A stretch of DNA of 64,000 bases, from assembly GCF_020144665.1 (NCBI RefSeq), contig NZ_JAAHBQ010000010.1:22134-86133 (forward strand). The letters are read 5' to 3'. Source of the DNA: Oscillatoria salina IIICB1 (GTDB lineage: Bacteria; Cyanobacteriota; Cyanobacteriia; Cyanobacteriales; SIO1D9). Shown here in pieces: positions 51,929 through 61,917 of this stretch; positions within the stretch are counted from its first letter, which is position 1, and each line of letters starts with the position of its first letter. The translations under genes and the position numbers were made by a program. Under the pieces are notes generated by a model. That model saw nothing but the letters and a program-made list of their open reading frames with translations. It made no database searches and was not told the DNA's origin.

Positions 51929-54763
51929 CTAGTCAGACCACATCTCTAGATGGATTTTAACGGGAATTTCGACAACAAACTCTGTTCCTTTACCAAGCTC
52001 GGAAATACAGTAGATTTTACCATGATGCTTTTCAATAATTTGATAACTAATTGATAAGCCCAAACCAGTTCCCTTACCAATTGGTTTAGTAGTATAGAAC
52101 GGCTCGAATAATTTTTGTTGCACTTCCTTGGTAATACCCACACCGTTGTCGATAATCGAGATTTTTATCCAACCAGAGGCTAAATGCTGGGTGCGAATGG
52201 TAATTTGTGGTGGTAAAGATAAGTTAGAATCTCGATCTTTAACTTCTCGCAGCGTATCAATAGCATTCACTAAAAGGTTCATGAATACTTGATTCAACTG
52301 ACTTGCAAAACACTCTACTAAAGGTAATTCGCCATACTCTTTGATAACTTCAATTGCCGGTTGAGAGCTAATAGGTTTGAAGCGATGTTGCAAAATCAAT
52401 AAGGTACTATCAATACCTTCGTGAATGTTTACAGATTTAACTTCAGCTTCATCGAGGCGAGAAAAATTCCGTAGCGATCGCACAATTTCTCTAATTCTGT
52501 CTGCTCCTAGTTGCAGAGAAGAAAGAACTTTCGGTAAATCTTCCTTAAGAAACTCTAAGTCAGCAAGTTCTAATTGTGCTTTTAACTCTGGAGGAGGTTC
52601 TGGGAAATGTTGCTGATAAAAATTCAGTAATTCTAGCAAAGTTTGAGTATAGTCACTAATGTGAGTGCAATTGCCATAGATAAAATTAACTGGGTTATTA
52701 ATTTCATGGGCAACTCCTGCCACCAATTGTCCTAAACTGGACATTTTTTCGCTATGAATTAAATGGGTTTGGGTTTCTTGAAGATGTGCGAGTGTTTGAG
52801 CGAGTTGTTGTGCTTGTGCTTGAACCTGTTCGATATACTGGGATTGCTGAACGGCAACACCTAACTGTGTAGCAATTTGAGTAACAAATTCGACTTCCGA
52901 ACTTTTCCACTGACGGGGATTTTCATGTTGATAAATAGCGAGTAATCCCCATAAAGTATTGCCAATAAAAATCGGAGTAATTATAAAAGCTTTAACCTGA
53001 TATTGTGCTAAAATTTCTACATGACAAGTAGAAAGTCCAGATTGATAAATATCGTTACTGACAAAGGTTTCATTATGACGATACCGTCCTCCTTGGGTTG
53101 CTTGTAAATAAGAATCGTTCCAGACACTTCGAGTTGCCAGAGTGGTATCTGCCCATTCTTGACGAACAGAACCTAGATGAGCGATAAACTCACCACCCCA
53201 ATCTTCATCGAAGCGATAAATAGCTATGCGATCGACATCGAGCAGTAAACGTAACTCCTGCGTCGTCGTGCGAAAAATTGTTTCGCTATCGAGCGAGCGC
53301 TGAATTTTTGCGAAAATTCCGGTCATCGTTTTCTGTTGTTCTGCCAACCTTTGCAATTCAATTGTTGACTTCTGCAACTGCTGATTCGACTGTTGCAATT
53401 GAGTAGTACGAACTTGTACCTGTTGTTCTAAGTTAAGATTGAGTGTCTGTACCTGCTGGTAAAGCCGATACTGTTTTACTGCTGTGGAAAAGCGATCGCC
53501 CAAGGCTTTAGCTAGTCGAATCTCTCCCTCTGTCCACTTTTGGGCTTGTCCAGTTTTTAATTCTCGCCATGCTTCAAAGGACTGTCGAGGCATTAGTTGT
53601 TTGGTATCGGTCTGATAATAACCCGCCCAAACTAACTCCCGCTCGATTTCATCGCGAAAAATTGTCAGACAACCAAGAATTTCTTCGGCGTATCGTAGTG
53701 GGACAACGAACAAACTACGAATGCGAGTGCACTGAAAGCAAGGAACTAAGGTATGAAAAAGTGGTTCTTTATAGAGATCCTCAATTGCCCAGATGTGAGC
53801 ATCTAAACTGGATACTTTCGGAATTTCAGGCGCGGAAGTAAGATAATTTTGCCAGAGAAAACTTTCTTCGAGAGGTCTACCTCGATCGGCTTCTGGTTGC
53901 TCGCCACAGGTATATAATTCTACTGACTGATTCGCCTTTCCCCCACCAAGATAAACTCTACCGCCAGACCCCTGAAATACTGACACTATTTCCTTTAAGG
54001 CTTCTTGTATCTGTACCGTAGGACTTGTATAAAGTATTGCCGTAACTCGGTTGATGTTAGCTTCTTGATTAGCTTGTTCTCGAACGCGGTCAAGTAAAAT
54101 GGATTGCGCGATCGCGATCGAAACTCGATCGACTACCGATTGAATAAACTCTAACTCTTGTTCGCTTACCTGTCGCGTTTCGGAATGGTGGGAGACTAAT
54201 AAACCCCATAATTGGTCTGAGTAACGCCGAGAGGGTAAATTATTTTTCCTCAGTTGCTGATTTTCGATGACGATGGGAACAACCACTGAAGATTTGACGC
54301 CCATAGCCGTCAAATATTTTACATGACAAGGATCGACTGATCGATAGCTAATTTTTTTCTGTCTGAGGGGTTTTCCTGTCTCCGGACAGTCAAGGGGGTC
54401 GGTCCCAATTTGAGCTAAACTAAGATCCACAACCGAGCGTTGACGCGATCGCACAAATAATTCTCGTGCGTAGAGAGGAATATCCTCAGCCGGAAAGTGC
54501 AGTCCGAGCAAAGATGGAAGGCGACTTTCGGATCTTGATTCAGCAATAACCAATCCATGACCATCAGGCTGAAACTGATAAATTTTGACGCGATCTGTAC
54601 CCAAAAAAGAACGGACTTCGGCAACCGTTGCCGACAGAATTTCTTGCAGTTCTAAGGATTGACGAATTCTGTTGGTAATTCTATTTAATAAAACCTCCCT
54701 AGTTAAACCTGACTGAGGTTCTGAGGGATTCTGGGGATGATTACTATTTTCTGCCGAAACCAT
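51929..54763 (-). CDS. Knotless phytochrome-CBCR histidine kinase
   Basis: The 944-residue protein begins with a phytochrome-type GAF domain and no preceding PAS. It has P91-AEDIP-96 (the PASDIP motif) and C146-H147 in DPCHVKYL. A PHY domain with the tongue motif PRQSF (392-396) follows. A coiled coil leads to a third GAF domain with the canonical C580-H581 in STCHVEIL and GGRYR near 558, typical of red/green CBCRs. The HisKA domain has H686 in HEINNP, and the HATPase has NQVFMNLLVNAID, DNGVGI and GTGLGLSIS. Both bilin sites look intact. This is the Cph2-like, group II layout with a kinase output. It is soluble and monocistronic. Confidence 0.92.
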   Translation of the reverse strand: MVSAENSNHPQNPSEPQSGLTREVLLNRITNRIRQSLELQEILSATVAEVRSFLGTDRVKIYQFQPDGHGLVIAESRSESRLPSLLGLHFPAEDIPLYARELFVRSRQRSVVDLSLAQIGTDPLDCPETGKPLRQKKISYRSVDPCHVKYLTAMGVKSSVVVPIVIENQQLRKNNLPSRRYSDQLWGLLVSHHSETRQVSEQELEFIQSVVDRVSIAIAQSILLDRVREQANQEANINRVTAILYTSPTVQIQEALKEIVSVFQGSGGRVYLGGGKANQSVELYTCGEQPEADRGRPLEESFLWQNYLTSAPEIPKVSSLDAHIWAIEDLYKEPLFHTLVPCFQCTRIRSLFVVPLRYAEEILGCLTIFRDEIERELVWAGYYQTDTKQLMPRQSFEAWRELKTGQAQKWTEGEIRLAKALGDRFSTAVKQYRLYQQVQTLNLNLEQQVQVRTTQLQQSNQQLQKSTIELQRLAEQQKTMTGIFAKIQRSLDSETIFRTTTQELRLLLDVDRIAIYRFDEDWGGEFIAHLGSVRQEWADTTLATRSVWNDSYLQATQGGRYRHNETFVSNDIYQSGLSTCHVEILAQYQVKAFIITPIFIGNTLWGLLAIYQHENPRQWKSSEVEFVTQIATQLGVAVQQSQYIEQVQAQAQQLAQTLAHLQETQTHLIHSEKMSSLGQLVAGVAHEINNPVNFIYGNCTHISDYTQTLLELLNFYQQHFPEPPPELKAQLELADLEFLKEDLPKVLSSLQLGADRIREIVRSLRNFSRLDEAEVKSVNIHEGIDSTLLILQHRFKPISSQPAIEVIKEYGELPLVECFASQLNQVFMNLLVNAIDTLREVKDRDSNLSLPPQITIRTQHLASGWIKISIIDNGVGITKEVQQKLFEPFYTTKPIGKGTGLGLSISYQIIEKHHGKIYCISELGKGTEFVVEIPVKIHLEMWSD

Positions 54764-55047
54764 AAAACTTTTTCAGGAGCGATGCTTTGTTTAAATTGTA
54801 TCCGCTACATTTAGGGATATAAGAAATCAGTAATTTTCAGCAACATTTTTGCTGTCATACTGACTATCTTCTGTATCTAGTTTTCCCTTCAACGCACGAA
54901 AAATCATCTTCCTATTCGTGAAGATGGCTAGGTATCTAATTGGGGATTGGTTACTCAGTTATCAGTTTATCCTTCTGGTCTCTCAATTCCCCTAAGTCTC
55001 CCCTCTCCTCAGTAACTGGTAAGCTGAAAACCCCAGTTCCCAATCAC
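54764..55047. repeat. Spacer with a short STRR remnant
   Basis: The stretch from about 54938 to 55047 contains TCAGTTATCAGTTTATCC and CCCCAGTTCCCAATCAC units, remnants of the array type seen elsewhere. The rest is AT-rich and contains the promoter side of the phytochrome kinase. No gene is seen. Confidence 0.55.
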
Positions 55048-56202
55048 TCACGATTTTTGCGTCGGGAGATAGCGCTCAACCAAATTGCGCCAATCAGACT
55101 CATCAATTTCTTGGAGAACCTGTTGATTAAGAGTCTCGTACAACTCACTACCTTCTGGAAGTGCGAAGCTATATCGACGCGATCGAACATCTGTCAATTG
55201 GACTTGCAAAATTCGTTGCAAAGAGTGACGATTAAGGTAGCGTAGCGGAGCAGCACTGTAGACAAATAAATCGAGATCGCCTTTTTTAACAGCTTGCAAA
55301 CCTTCAAGTGGTGCGGAAAATGACTGAAATTGAATACCTTCTTTTTCCAGATAAGTAGCGCTTTCAGAACCAGGGATACTACCTACCTCCAACTGGAACA
55401 ATTCTTGAGGAAATTGAACAGTTTGCAGTGGTGAATTCACAGCTAAAACAGATGTAATCGAAGCGGTGAGACTAGCAGTAATACCCATTGCGATTAACAT
55501 CCAAATTAAAGCCAAAATTCGTCCCCCAATAGTTTTCGGTGCTTTATCTCCATAACCAATTGTGGTCATCGTCACCCCAGCCCACCAAAAACCCGTCCAA
55601 ATACCCTGTGCGGGATGTTTTTCAAATTGGTCATTTTGGTTGCGTTCAAACGCCCAAACCAGTATACCAAGAATAATAAAAATTATTGAGAGCCAGAAAG
55701 TAATTCGTAAAAAATTCGGCGAAATCACCGCTTTGACAATCTGAAAAAAACTACGCTGGGGACGTTGAGCAACGCCAATGGATGTAGTGTAGTAGCTATG
55801 AGTAAAATCAACACGATCTTCATCAGTGGATTTAGCGATCGCCGCGATCGCTAAATCCACTGTACCATCTTCCACCCTAGCGATCGCCTCACTTTGTTTA
55901 ATCTCTTTCCATTCGTAGTCAATGTCAAGATTCCTCGATATTTCCTGCCACAAATCTACAGCAATTCCATCCCAATCATTACCTCTTTTAATTGTCAAAG
56001 GAGCAGCTCGATAAATTCCCACGAGCAAAGATGAACTTTCCGAAGCATTTGACTCACTAGTTGAACTTTCATCAACTACTTCCGGCGTAGAATTTGGTGT
56101 TGGTTGTGCTTGAATAGCTATTAAAGGATCGAAGAGCAATTTTGCCCCCACAATCAAACAAAATGTTACGAGAAATCTCCACATCCATCGCCAGCTAATC
56201 AT
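55048..56202 (-). CDS. GluR0-like ionotropic glutamate receptor channel
   Basis: The 384-residue protein has an N-terminal signal or membrane helix (about 9-30) and a periplasmic-binding lobe 1 (about 58-147). The membrane helix M1 (about 164-186) is followed by the pore loop with the potassium-channel filter TIGYGD (214-219), M2 (about 226-255, SLTASITSVLAV), and lobe 2 (about 260-378). This is the layout of prokaryotic glutamate receptors such as Synechocystis GluR0. The channel should be a ligand-gated potassium channel of the cytoplasmic or thylakoid membrane. In the ligand-binding helix, the Arg of the usual TxxER motif appears to be Asp127 (STDEDRVDF). It is transcribed alone. Confidence 0.93.
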   Translation of the reverse strand: MISWRWMWRFLVTFCLIVGAKLLFDPLIAIQAQPTPNSTPEVVDESSTSESNASESSSLLVGIYRAAPLTIKRGNDWDGIAVDLWQEISRNLDIDYEWKEIKQSEAIARVEDGTVDLAIAAIAKSTDEDRVDFTHSYYTTSIGVAQRPQRSFFQIVKAVISPNFLRITFWLSIIFIILGILVWAFERNQNDQFEKHPAQGIWTGFWWAGVTMTTIGYGDKAPKTIGGRILALIWMLIAMGITASLTASITSVLAVNSPLQTVQFPQELFQLEVGSIPGSESATYLEKEGIQFQSFSAPLEGLQAVKKGDLDLFVYSAAPLRYLNRHSLQRILQVQLTDVRSRRYSFALPEGSELYETLNQQVLQEIDESDWRNLVERYLPTQKS

Positions 56203-56451
56203 CAGATAAATTTTTAACTAAACTACATCTGCATCATGTTCAACCATGACACATTCCCCACATTCATCCAAATTTAGCCACTTGTTGACTTTGAGCGCGT
56301 CTATCACAAGAAAGATTCAACCCCAGATTAGCGATCGCCAATTAGATATCTATTAAATTTGGCAAATTTTCTCTTGCCTTTCTCCAACTCCTAATTCTCA
56401 CTCCCTGCCAGTCATCGCTCCACCATCAAGACAATTATTCCTCATTTTTTT

Positions 56452-57990
56452 CTAATTTTTAGCAGATATTTTCTTTAAAGATTGAGACAATTTTTTGCGC
56501 TCTTTCGCCGTCAACTCCACAGATTTATCCGCAGCTTTATTGGGGTTATCATTTAGTAATTGTACATTTTGCTTCACTTCTTCAGGAGTAGCATTAGGAG
56601 CATTAACTGCTGTATTAATTGGCTCTAATCTTTGCGCCGTCAAAACTTGCTGTTCTAACTCTTCAGTAGAAGAAACTAAACTACTCAAGCCATTGACTAA
56701 CTTATTTAAATTATTGCGAAAACTCGGATCGCCAGTCAACTCATCAAGATCGGAAGTAATTTTTTGCACATTTTCAAAAGTTACCCTTGCCGAATCAAGA
56801 GTTCTTTGTAAAGTTAGCAGATAAGTTGGTTCATTGAAACTAGCAGAAATTTCTCGTAAATTTGCCGAAGCTTCCGCAGCATTTGCAGTTAAAGTTTCTA
56901 AATTACGCACTACTTGTACAGTATCCGCAGCATCAAGCGTAGAACTAAATTTATTTACTGTAGGAGTTAAGCTACTTACTAACTGACTTAACTCATTACT
57001 GGTATCGCTAATACTATTTAAAGTTCCGACAAGCTCGCCCCTATTTTCTAATACCAAACTATTAACATTAGTAGCAAGTTCGTTTAATTGAGCAGCAGCA
57101 ACGCTATATTGTTCGGCAGTGCGACCAATTTGATTAGCCGTTTGACCAAATTGATTAGCAGTAACTTCAGCCGTCCGAGCAATGCGGTCTATTGATTGAG
57201 ATAATTGGTTAGAAGTAGTATTTGCCGAACGAGAAAGTTCGCCTACTGCTTGATTAACTTGACTAGCAGTAACATCGGCTGTTTGTGTCAGTCGATCTAC
57301 TGCTCTCGTTACTTCATTAGAAGTTTGATTTGCTGCTTGAGAAACTGAAGCTGCTGCACCAGAAAAAGTTTGGACTTCTTGACGCACTGAAGTAGACAAT
57401 TGAGTTAATTCATTACTAAGTTTAGCTACCTCAGCAGCAGCAATACTAGCATTTTGCGCCGCAGCATTAATATTTTGAAAAAATTGCGGATCGGCATAAA
57501 CTTCAGCAATGCGGCTAGTGTTATAAAGTAACTCCTCAAAACTAGCACCAACCTCACCTTGTACCCGCTCATTTTCGCAAATAATTAGAGAAGATTTACA
57601 TTCAGAATCTGTAGGATTTACCGCTAAAGCTTGGTCAGAAAGAGACTCTTGGGGAATAATATCAATCGAAGTTTCACCAATTAATCCCGATTGATTGGCA
57701 AAAATTTGTACTTCGTCGGGAATACGCAATGATGGTTCTTCAATTTCGACAGTCACATCGACACCATTAGCATTAGGTTCGATGTTAGTAATTTTACCAA
57801 CATCAACACCACGATAACGAACTGGTGCGCCAACTTGCATTTTATTAGCATTAGCAAATTCAATAATGATTTGATAACCTTTTTTGCCAAATTCTATTCC
57901 CCGCAACCAAAAAACAATTCCAGCTAATAAAGCTAGCCCGAATAATATTAATAAACCAACAGAACCTTCTCGAATTGTCCGCGAGCGCAT
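56452..57990 (-). CDS. MlaD/MCE family protein
   Basis: The 512-residue protein has one N-terminal membrane helix (about 11-28) and an MCE domain (about 35-115, with YQIIIEFANANKMQVGAPVRY and VDVGKITNIE). A long helical region (about 160-430) follows, with repeated SANTTSNQLSQSIDRI-type heptads, and then a lysine-rich end. MCE proteins form the periplasmic substrate-binding ring of Mla-type phospholipid transporters. The helical region is probably a needle-like tube or a coiled coil. It lies 45 bases downstream of the mlaF-like ATPase and is almost certainly co-transcribed. The permease is not in the window. Confidence 0.88.
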   Translation of the reverse strand: MRSRTIREGSVGLLILFGLALLAGIVFWLRGIEFGKKGYQIIIEFANANKMQVGAPVRYRGVDVGKITNIEPNANGVDVTVEIEEPSLRIPDEVQIFANQSGLIGETSIDIIPQESLSDQALAVNPTDSECKSSLIICENERVQGEVGASFEELLYNTSRIAEVYADPQFFQNINAAAQNASIAAAEVAKLSNELTQLSTSVRQEVQTFSGAAASVSQAANQTSNEVTRAVDRLTQTADVTASQVNQAVGELSRSANTTSNQLSQSIDRIARTAEVTANQFGQTANQIGRTAEQYSVAAAQLNELATNVNSLVLENRGELVGTLNSISDTSNELSQLVSSLTPTVNKFSSTLDAADTVQVVRNLETLTANAAEASANLREISASFNEPTYLLTLQRTLDSARVTFENVQKITSDLDELTGDPSFRNNLNKLVNGLSSLVSSTEELEQQVLTAQRLEPINTAVNAPNATPEEVKQNVQLLNDNPNKAADKSVELTAKERKKLSQSLKKISAKN

Positions 57991-58035
57991 CTTCGTTTCC
58001 TCACCTAGCTTGTTGTTGTCACCTGAATCACTAGC

Positions 58036-58821
58036 TTAGTCGATTACCTTAATCGGTCCGCTAACGCTAGCACTAAAAAATTGTCGCACTAATGGATTAT
58101 CTGTAGTATCGATTTCCTCTACCTTTCCCTCCCACTGGATTTTTCCCCGGTACAAAAATAAAATTCGGTCGGCGGTACGGCGAATGGTACTGTCTTGGTG
58201 ACTTACCATCACGTAAGTGCCGCAAACTCCCTGTTGTGATTGTAACTCGCGGACTAAATCTTCGATGACAGTAGAGGCGATCGGATCTAGTCCGGCGGTG
58301 GGTTCGTCGTATAAAATTACATCAGGATTGTCTTTAGGATTATCAGGATTAGACATAATTGCTCTAGCAAAACTGACTCGCTTACGCATTCCTCCTGAAA
58401 GCTGTGCGGGATATTTATCGGCAACACCCTTTAAGCCAACCATTTCTAATTTTTCTTCAACTAATTGACGAATTTTTGGGTGGGCTAATTTCGAGTGTTG
58501 GTAAAGTAAAAAACCCACGTTTTCATCTACAGTTAAAGAATCAAATAAAGCTGCTTGCTGAAATACCATCCCAATCCCAATAGGATCGGTGCGATCTTCG
58601 ATTAATCCTTGACGAAGTTCCCCTTTAACGTAGACTTCACCTGCATCTTGGGGTAATAAACCTGCTACAATTCGCAGAATTGTTGATTTTCCCGTACCTG
58701 AAGGACCGATAATTACCAGGGCTTCACCGGGATGAATTTTCAGGTCAATTTCATCGAGAATGGTATTTTGACCAAAAGTTTTACTGATTCCTTTGAGTTC
58801 AATTAGGGGTTCACCTTTCAT
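58036..58821 (-). CDS. MlaF-like ABC transporter ATPase
   Basis: The 261-residue protein has Walker A at 39-47 (GPSGTGKST), the signature LSGGMRKRV near 142-150, Walker B VILYDEPTAGLDP near 168-180, and the switch His in VMVSHQD. The QLSGGMRKRVSFARAI motif is the Mla/MCE-type variant. It drives the transport of lipids by the MlaD-like protein encoded immediately downstream. It is soluble, with no other domains. A divergent dapB lies upstream. Confidence 0.92.
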   Translation of the reverse strand: MKGEPLIELKGISKTFGQNTILDEIDLKIHPGEALVIIGPSGTGKSTILRIVAGLLPQDAGEVYVKGELRQGLIEDRTDPIGIGMVFQQAALFDSLTVDENVGFLLYQHSKLAHPKIRQLVEEKLEMVGLKGVADKYPAQLSGGMRKRVSFARAIMSNPDNPKDNPDVILYDEPTAGLDPIASTVIEDLVRELQSQQGVCGTYVMVSHQDSTIRRTADRILFLYRGKIQWEGKVEEIDTTDNPLVRQFFSASVSGPIKVID

Positions 58822-59040
58822 ACTTGTATCTTCTATCCCTTTCTCTATAAACTTTTAGACTTCTGTTTATTTGTAGTAGCGCTATTTCCCTCATTTATGA
58901 GTGACATCCCTCATCTTATAATCTGCACCGCCTAACTTAGGGAAATTTTTGATAACCGATCGCGCTGTTCGCTGACCACTGAACCCAGTCCCCACTACAC
59001 GGTAAAATTCCCTAGAGTGTCAAGGATATTAACAAGCGTT

Positions 59041-59871
59041 ATGGCGAATGAATCTCTAATTCCAGTGGTTGTCAATGGTGCTGGTGGTAAAATGGGTCGT
59101 GAGGTAATCAAAGCGGTTGCCGAAGCGGAAGATACGATCTTGTTGGGTGCAGTGGACCGCAACCAGAAATATATCGGTGCAGATGCTGGGGAAGTTGCTG
59201 GTTGCGGTGCGCTAGAAGTACCGATTCTCAATGATTTAGAAAGTGTTTTGGTGTTAGCGACGCAAGAAAAAATTCAGGGTGTGATGGTAGATTTTACTCA
59301 TCCTGATAGTGTCTATGATAATGTGCGGAGCGCGATCGCCTATGGTGTCCGTCCGGTTGTGGGAACGACGGGATTAAGTGCTGAGCAAATTCAAGAATTG
59401 GCTGAGTTTGCTGATAAAGCTAGCACTGGTGCTTTAATTATCCCTAATTTCTCGATTGGCATGGTTTTGCTACAACAAGCTGCATTGCAAGCTTCGCAAT
59501 ATTTTGACCATGTGGAAATTATCGAATTGCATCATAACCAAAAAGCCGATGCACCAAGCGGTACAGCGATTAAAACCGCCGAAATGCTAGCAGAAATGGG
59601 CAAAACTTACAACCCTAAATCGGTAGAAGAAAGTGAAAAAATTGCTGGTTCGAGAGGCGGACTTGCACCAGAGAACATTCGCATTCACAGCGTGCGTTTA
59701 CCTGGTTTAATTGCTCATCAAGAAGTAATTTTCGGAGCGCCAGGACAAATTTACACCTTACGCCATGATACCAGCGATCGCGCTTGTTATATGCCCGGAG
59801 TTCTCCTCGCAATTCGGAAAGTCACCGAACTCAAAAACTTGGTTTATGGTTTGGAACAGATTCTTAAATAG
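59041..59871 (+). CDS. dapB: 4-hydroxy-tetrahydrodipicolinate reductase
   Basis: The 276-residue protein reduces 4-hydroxy-tetrahydrodipicolinate in lysine and diaminopimelate synthesis. It has the Rossmann loop GAGGKMGR (13-20), the central GTTGLS motif near 115, and the catalytic/substrate stretch [15 protein letters not shown] near 162-176. ATG 59041 is preferred over GTG 59017 because it matches the usual DapB length (E. coli 273). It is divergent from the mlaF-like gene and stands alone. Confidence 0.95.
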   Translation: MANESLIPVVVNGAGGKMGREVIKAVAEAEDTILLGAVDRNQKYIGADAGEVAGCGALEVPILNDLESVLVLATQEKIQGVMVDFTHPDSVYDNVRSAIAYGVRPVVGTTGLSAEQIQELAEFADKASTGALIIPNFSIGMVLLQQAALQASQYFDHVEIIELHHNQKADAPSGTAIKTAEMLAEMGKTYNPKSVEESEKIAGSRGGLAPENIRIHSVRLPGLIAHQEVIFGAPGQIYTLRHDTSDRACYMPGVLLAIRKVTELKNLVYGLEQILK

Positions 59872-60247
59872 TCTGCTGTAAGCCTTTACTGGTAAGGTTT
59901 TTAATTTTTCTGCTGACTCAACAAGGCTATTCCACTCAATCATCACTCATTCAACCTTTCATGTTACAGATGTAGCATCAGGTGTGACACAAAATCATGA
60001 TGAGTGATGTCACTCATTTTACCTTGACCCTTAGTAGGTTAGAAAATTTATAGACTGTAATTGAGGTTTACGCTATTTATATTTTACAGGATTACAGTTT
60101 TATTTCTCTCGGTATTGTTTTTCTAGTTCGTAGCGCTGTAGTTGTAGTTGTAGGCGTTCGACTTCTGTTTTGTAACGTGTTCATTACAATATTGAGACAA
60201 GATATTGTAACCCTATAGTAAGTAAAACCTAACCAAGGACAAAAATT
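59872..60247. other. Spacer with a possible gene remnant
   Basis: No complete gene is seen. On the minus strand at 60100-60180 a 26-codon frame with RYKTEVERLQLQLQRYELEK looks like the coiled-coil end of a lost gene. The rest is AT-rich, with GATTACAG-like repeats. The promoter of the following membrane-protein gene should lie near 60190-60230 (TATAGTAAG). Confidence 0.45.
60100..60180 (-). pseudogene. Coiled-coil gene remnant
   Basis: A 26-codon open frame bounded by TGA upstream and TAA downstream encodes a heptad-rich peptide (VERLQLQLQRYELEKQYREK). It has no start codon. Its family cannot be determined. Confidence 0.25.
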
Positions 60248-60949
60248 ATGCTATTTTCCCTATCCCGCGAGAAATTTGAAGAGATTGTACCTTTAATTGC
60301 CACCGGACCGCAATACGTTTACTATTGGGGTAAAGTGCGCGACATCCTCAGACGAGTGCTAATTTCCGTCGTTGGAGTCGTTGTAGTTTTGCTATTGGGA
60401 AACTTATTTGGTGAAGGAGTAGGCGCGATCGTCCTTTTACTCGGAGTAATTGCTGGTTTATACTGGTTTTGGTCGCCAATCTACGTCGCTAGTAGACGCA
60501 ATGCCGAATACCGTCGCTATCAGTACAGTGGTTTCTTGCGGGGTCGGGTATTAGATGTTTTTGTCAGCGAAGAATCTCTCGGTGAAGAAGAAACAGTTAA
60601 TAAACGAGGTGAATTAGTCATTGTTGAGAATTTAGAGCGACGGATTAATCTAGAAATAGGCGATGAAACAGGCTTTAGAACCTTCGTTCAAGCACCACTA
60701 CGCCGCATTCATAAATCCATTAAACCAGGTCAAGTCGCCGAATTATTAGTCCTTTCTAATGTACCCGATCTTAGTCGCATCGATCGCGTAACCGACGCAT
60801 ACTTACCCAGTAATAACCTTTGGGTAGGCGAATATCCCGTACTAAGGCGAGATATTTTTGCCTTACTTAGCTCTCAAATCGGCTATGACGACCCTTATTC
60901 TCGTCGAAGCGATCGTCGTCCTAATTATCCCACTCCTCGCCGACGTTAG
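60248..60949 (+). CDS. Conserved two-helix membrane protein
   Basis: The 233-residue protein has a tight pair of membrane helices (about 37-55 and 58-78) and a soluble C-terminal domain (about 90-215). The tail is basic and disordered. It belongs to a family conserved in cyanobacteria, often annotated as a phosphate ABC transporter permease although no permease signature is visible. No transport genes are nearby. The ATG follows CAAGGACAAAAATT. Confidence 0.75.
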   Translation: MLFSLSREKFEEIVPLIATGPQYVYYWGKVRDILRRVLISVVGVVVVLLLGNLFGEGVGAIVLLLGVIAGLYWFWSPIYVASRRNAEYRRYQYSGFLRGRVLDVFVSEESLGEEETVNKRGELVIVENLERRINLEIGDETGFRTFVQAPLRRIHKSIKPGQVAELLVLSNVPDLSRIDRVTDAYLPSNNLWVGEYPVLRRDIFALLSSQIGYDDPYSRRSDRRPNYPTPRRR

Positions 60950-61256
60950 CAAGTAGTAAACATCGGATAATTTACTTACGCAACTGATAAAATAAAGCTA
61001 CAAAATTCATTGACAGCGAATTAGTCAAAATGAAAATAAGATAAATACTTGACAAATTTAGTAATATACCATTTTTGGGGGGAGACTGAATGAATTTTTC
61101 AATGGGAGGGAAGAAAAATGATTAATGAAAAGCGTTTAATTCTTCATAGAGTTTGCCAAGCATAAAGGCAATTCAATGAAATTATTAATGAGTTGATTGG
61201 TTGATCGTTGGAACTAACTAATTTAAGTATTCTCTTACTCAAAAATAGGTTTACCG
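60950..61256. other. AT-rich spacer, nothing recognised
   Basis: This 307-base spacer is AT-rich, with a purine run (GGGGGGAGAC) near 61077 and a 15-codon open frame that is not supported as a gene. It contains the promoter of the GNAT gene but no clear boxes. Confidence 0.4.
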
Positions 61257-61772
61257 ATGACTATTCGCAACGCTCTTAGATCGGATTTGCCTAAAATTGT
61301 CAATATCTATAATACAGCAATTCCCGATCGCATGGCAACGGCTGACACAGAACCAATTTCACTTGAAAGTCGTTTAGAATGGTTTTGGCAGCATAACCAG
61401 GAAAGGCGACCTTTGTGGGTATTTGAGAAACAGAAAACAATTGCAGGTTGGCTATCATTTCAATCTTTCTATGGACGACCAGCTTATCGCGCTACAGCAG
61501 AACTAAGTATTTATATTTCCCCAGATTTTCAGCGTCAAGGTATTGGTAAACAATTACTTCAAAAAGCTATTCACAAAAGCCCCAGTTTAGACATAAAAAC
61601 TCTTTTGGCATTTATCTTTGCACATAATCAACCTAGTTTACAACTATTCAAAAAATTTGGTTTCACTGAATGGGGATATTTTCCTAAAGTTGCTGAACTC
61701 GATCGGATCGAGCGAGATTTGGCTATTTTAGGATTAAGATTAGAAAAAGATTCTCCCCAGTCTTACTTTTGA
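61257..61772 (+). CDS. GNAT N-acetyltransferase (phosphinothricin-acetyltransferase-like)
   Basis: The 171-residue protein has the PAT-type GNAT pattern: start MTIRNALRSDLPKIVNIYN, IYISPDFQRQGIGKQLL (acetyl-CoA loop, about 88-104), and the C-terminal LFKKFGFTEWGYFP (about 133-146). PAT-like enzymes acetylate small amines such as phosphinothricin or methionine sulphoximine. The true substrate here is unknown. It precedes another GNAT gene on the same strand, 145 bases away. Confidence 0.88.
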   Translation: MTIRNALRSDLPKIVNIYNTAIPDRMATADTEPISLESRLEWFWQHNQERRPLWVFEKQKTIAGWLSFQSFYGRPAYRATAELSIYISPDFQRQGIGKQLLQKAIHKSPSLDIKTLLAFIFAHNQPSLQLFKKFGFTEWGYFPKVAELDRIERDLAILGLRLEKDSPQSYF

Positions 61773-61917
61773 AAGGCTGAACTAGAAGTTATCTTAACTA
61801 TCTTTAAATCTGCAAACATTCTTTTTAGTCTGCTAAAATGAGAGCATGACTGAGAAATCAACAAGAAAAAAATAGATAAATCTGGTAATTTACTCAAGCA
61901 CTTTTGTAGAAAGAATA

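Noticed and set aside
54940..55245. A 101-codon plus-strand frame at the end of the GluR0-like gene
   Set aside because: It begins in repeat DNA and runs antisense through the conserved C-terminus of the channel gene.
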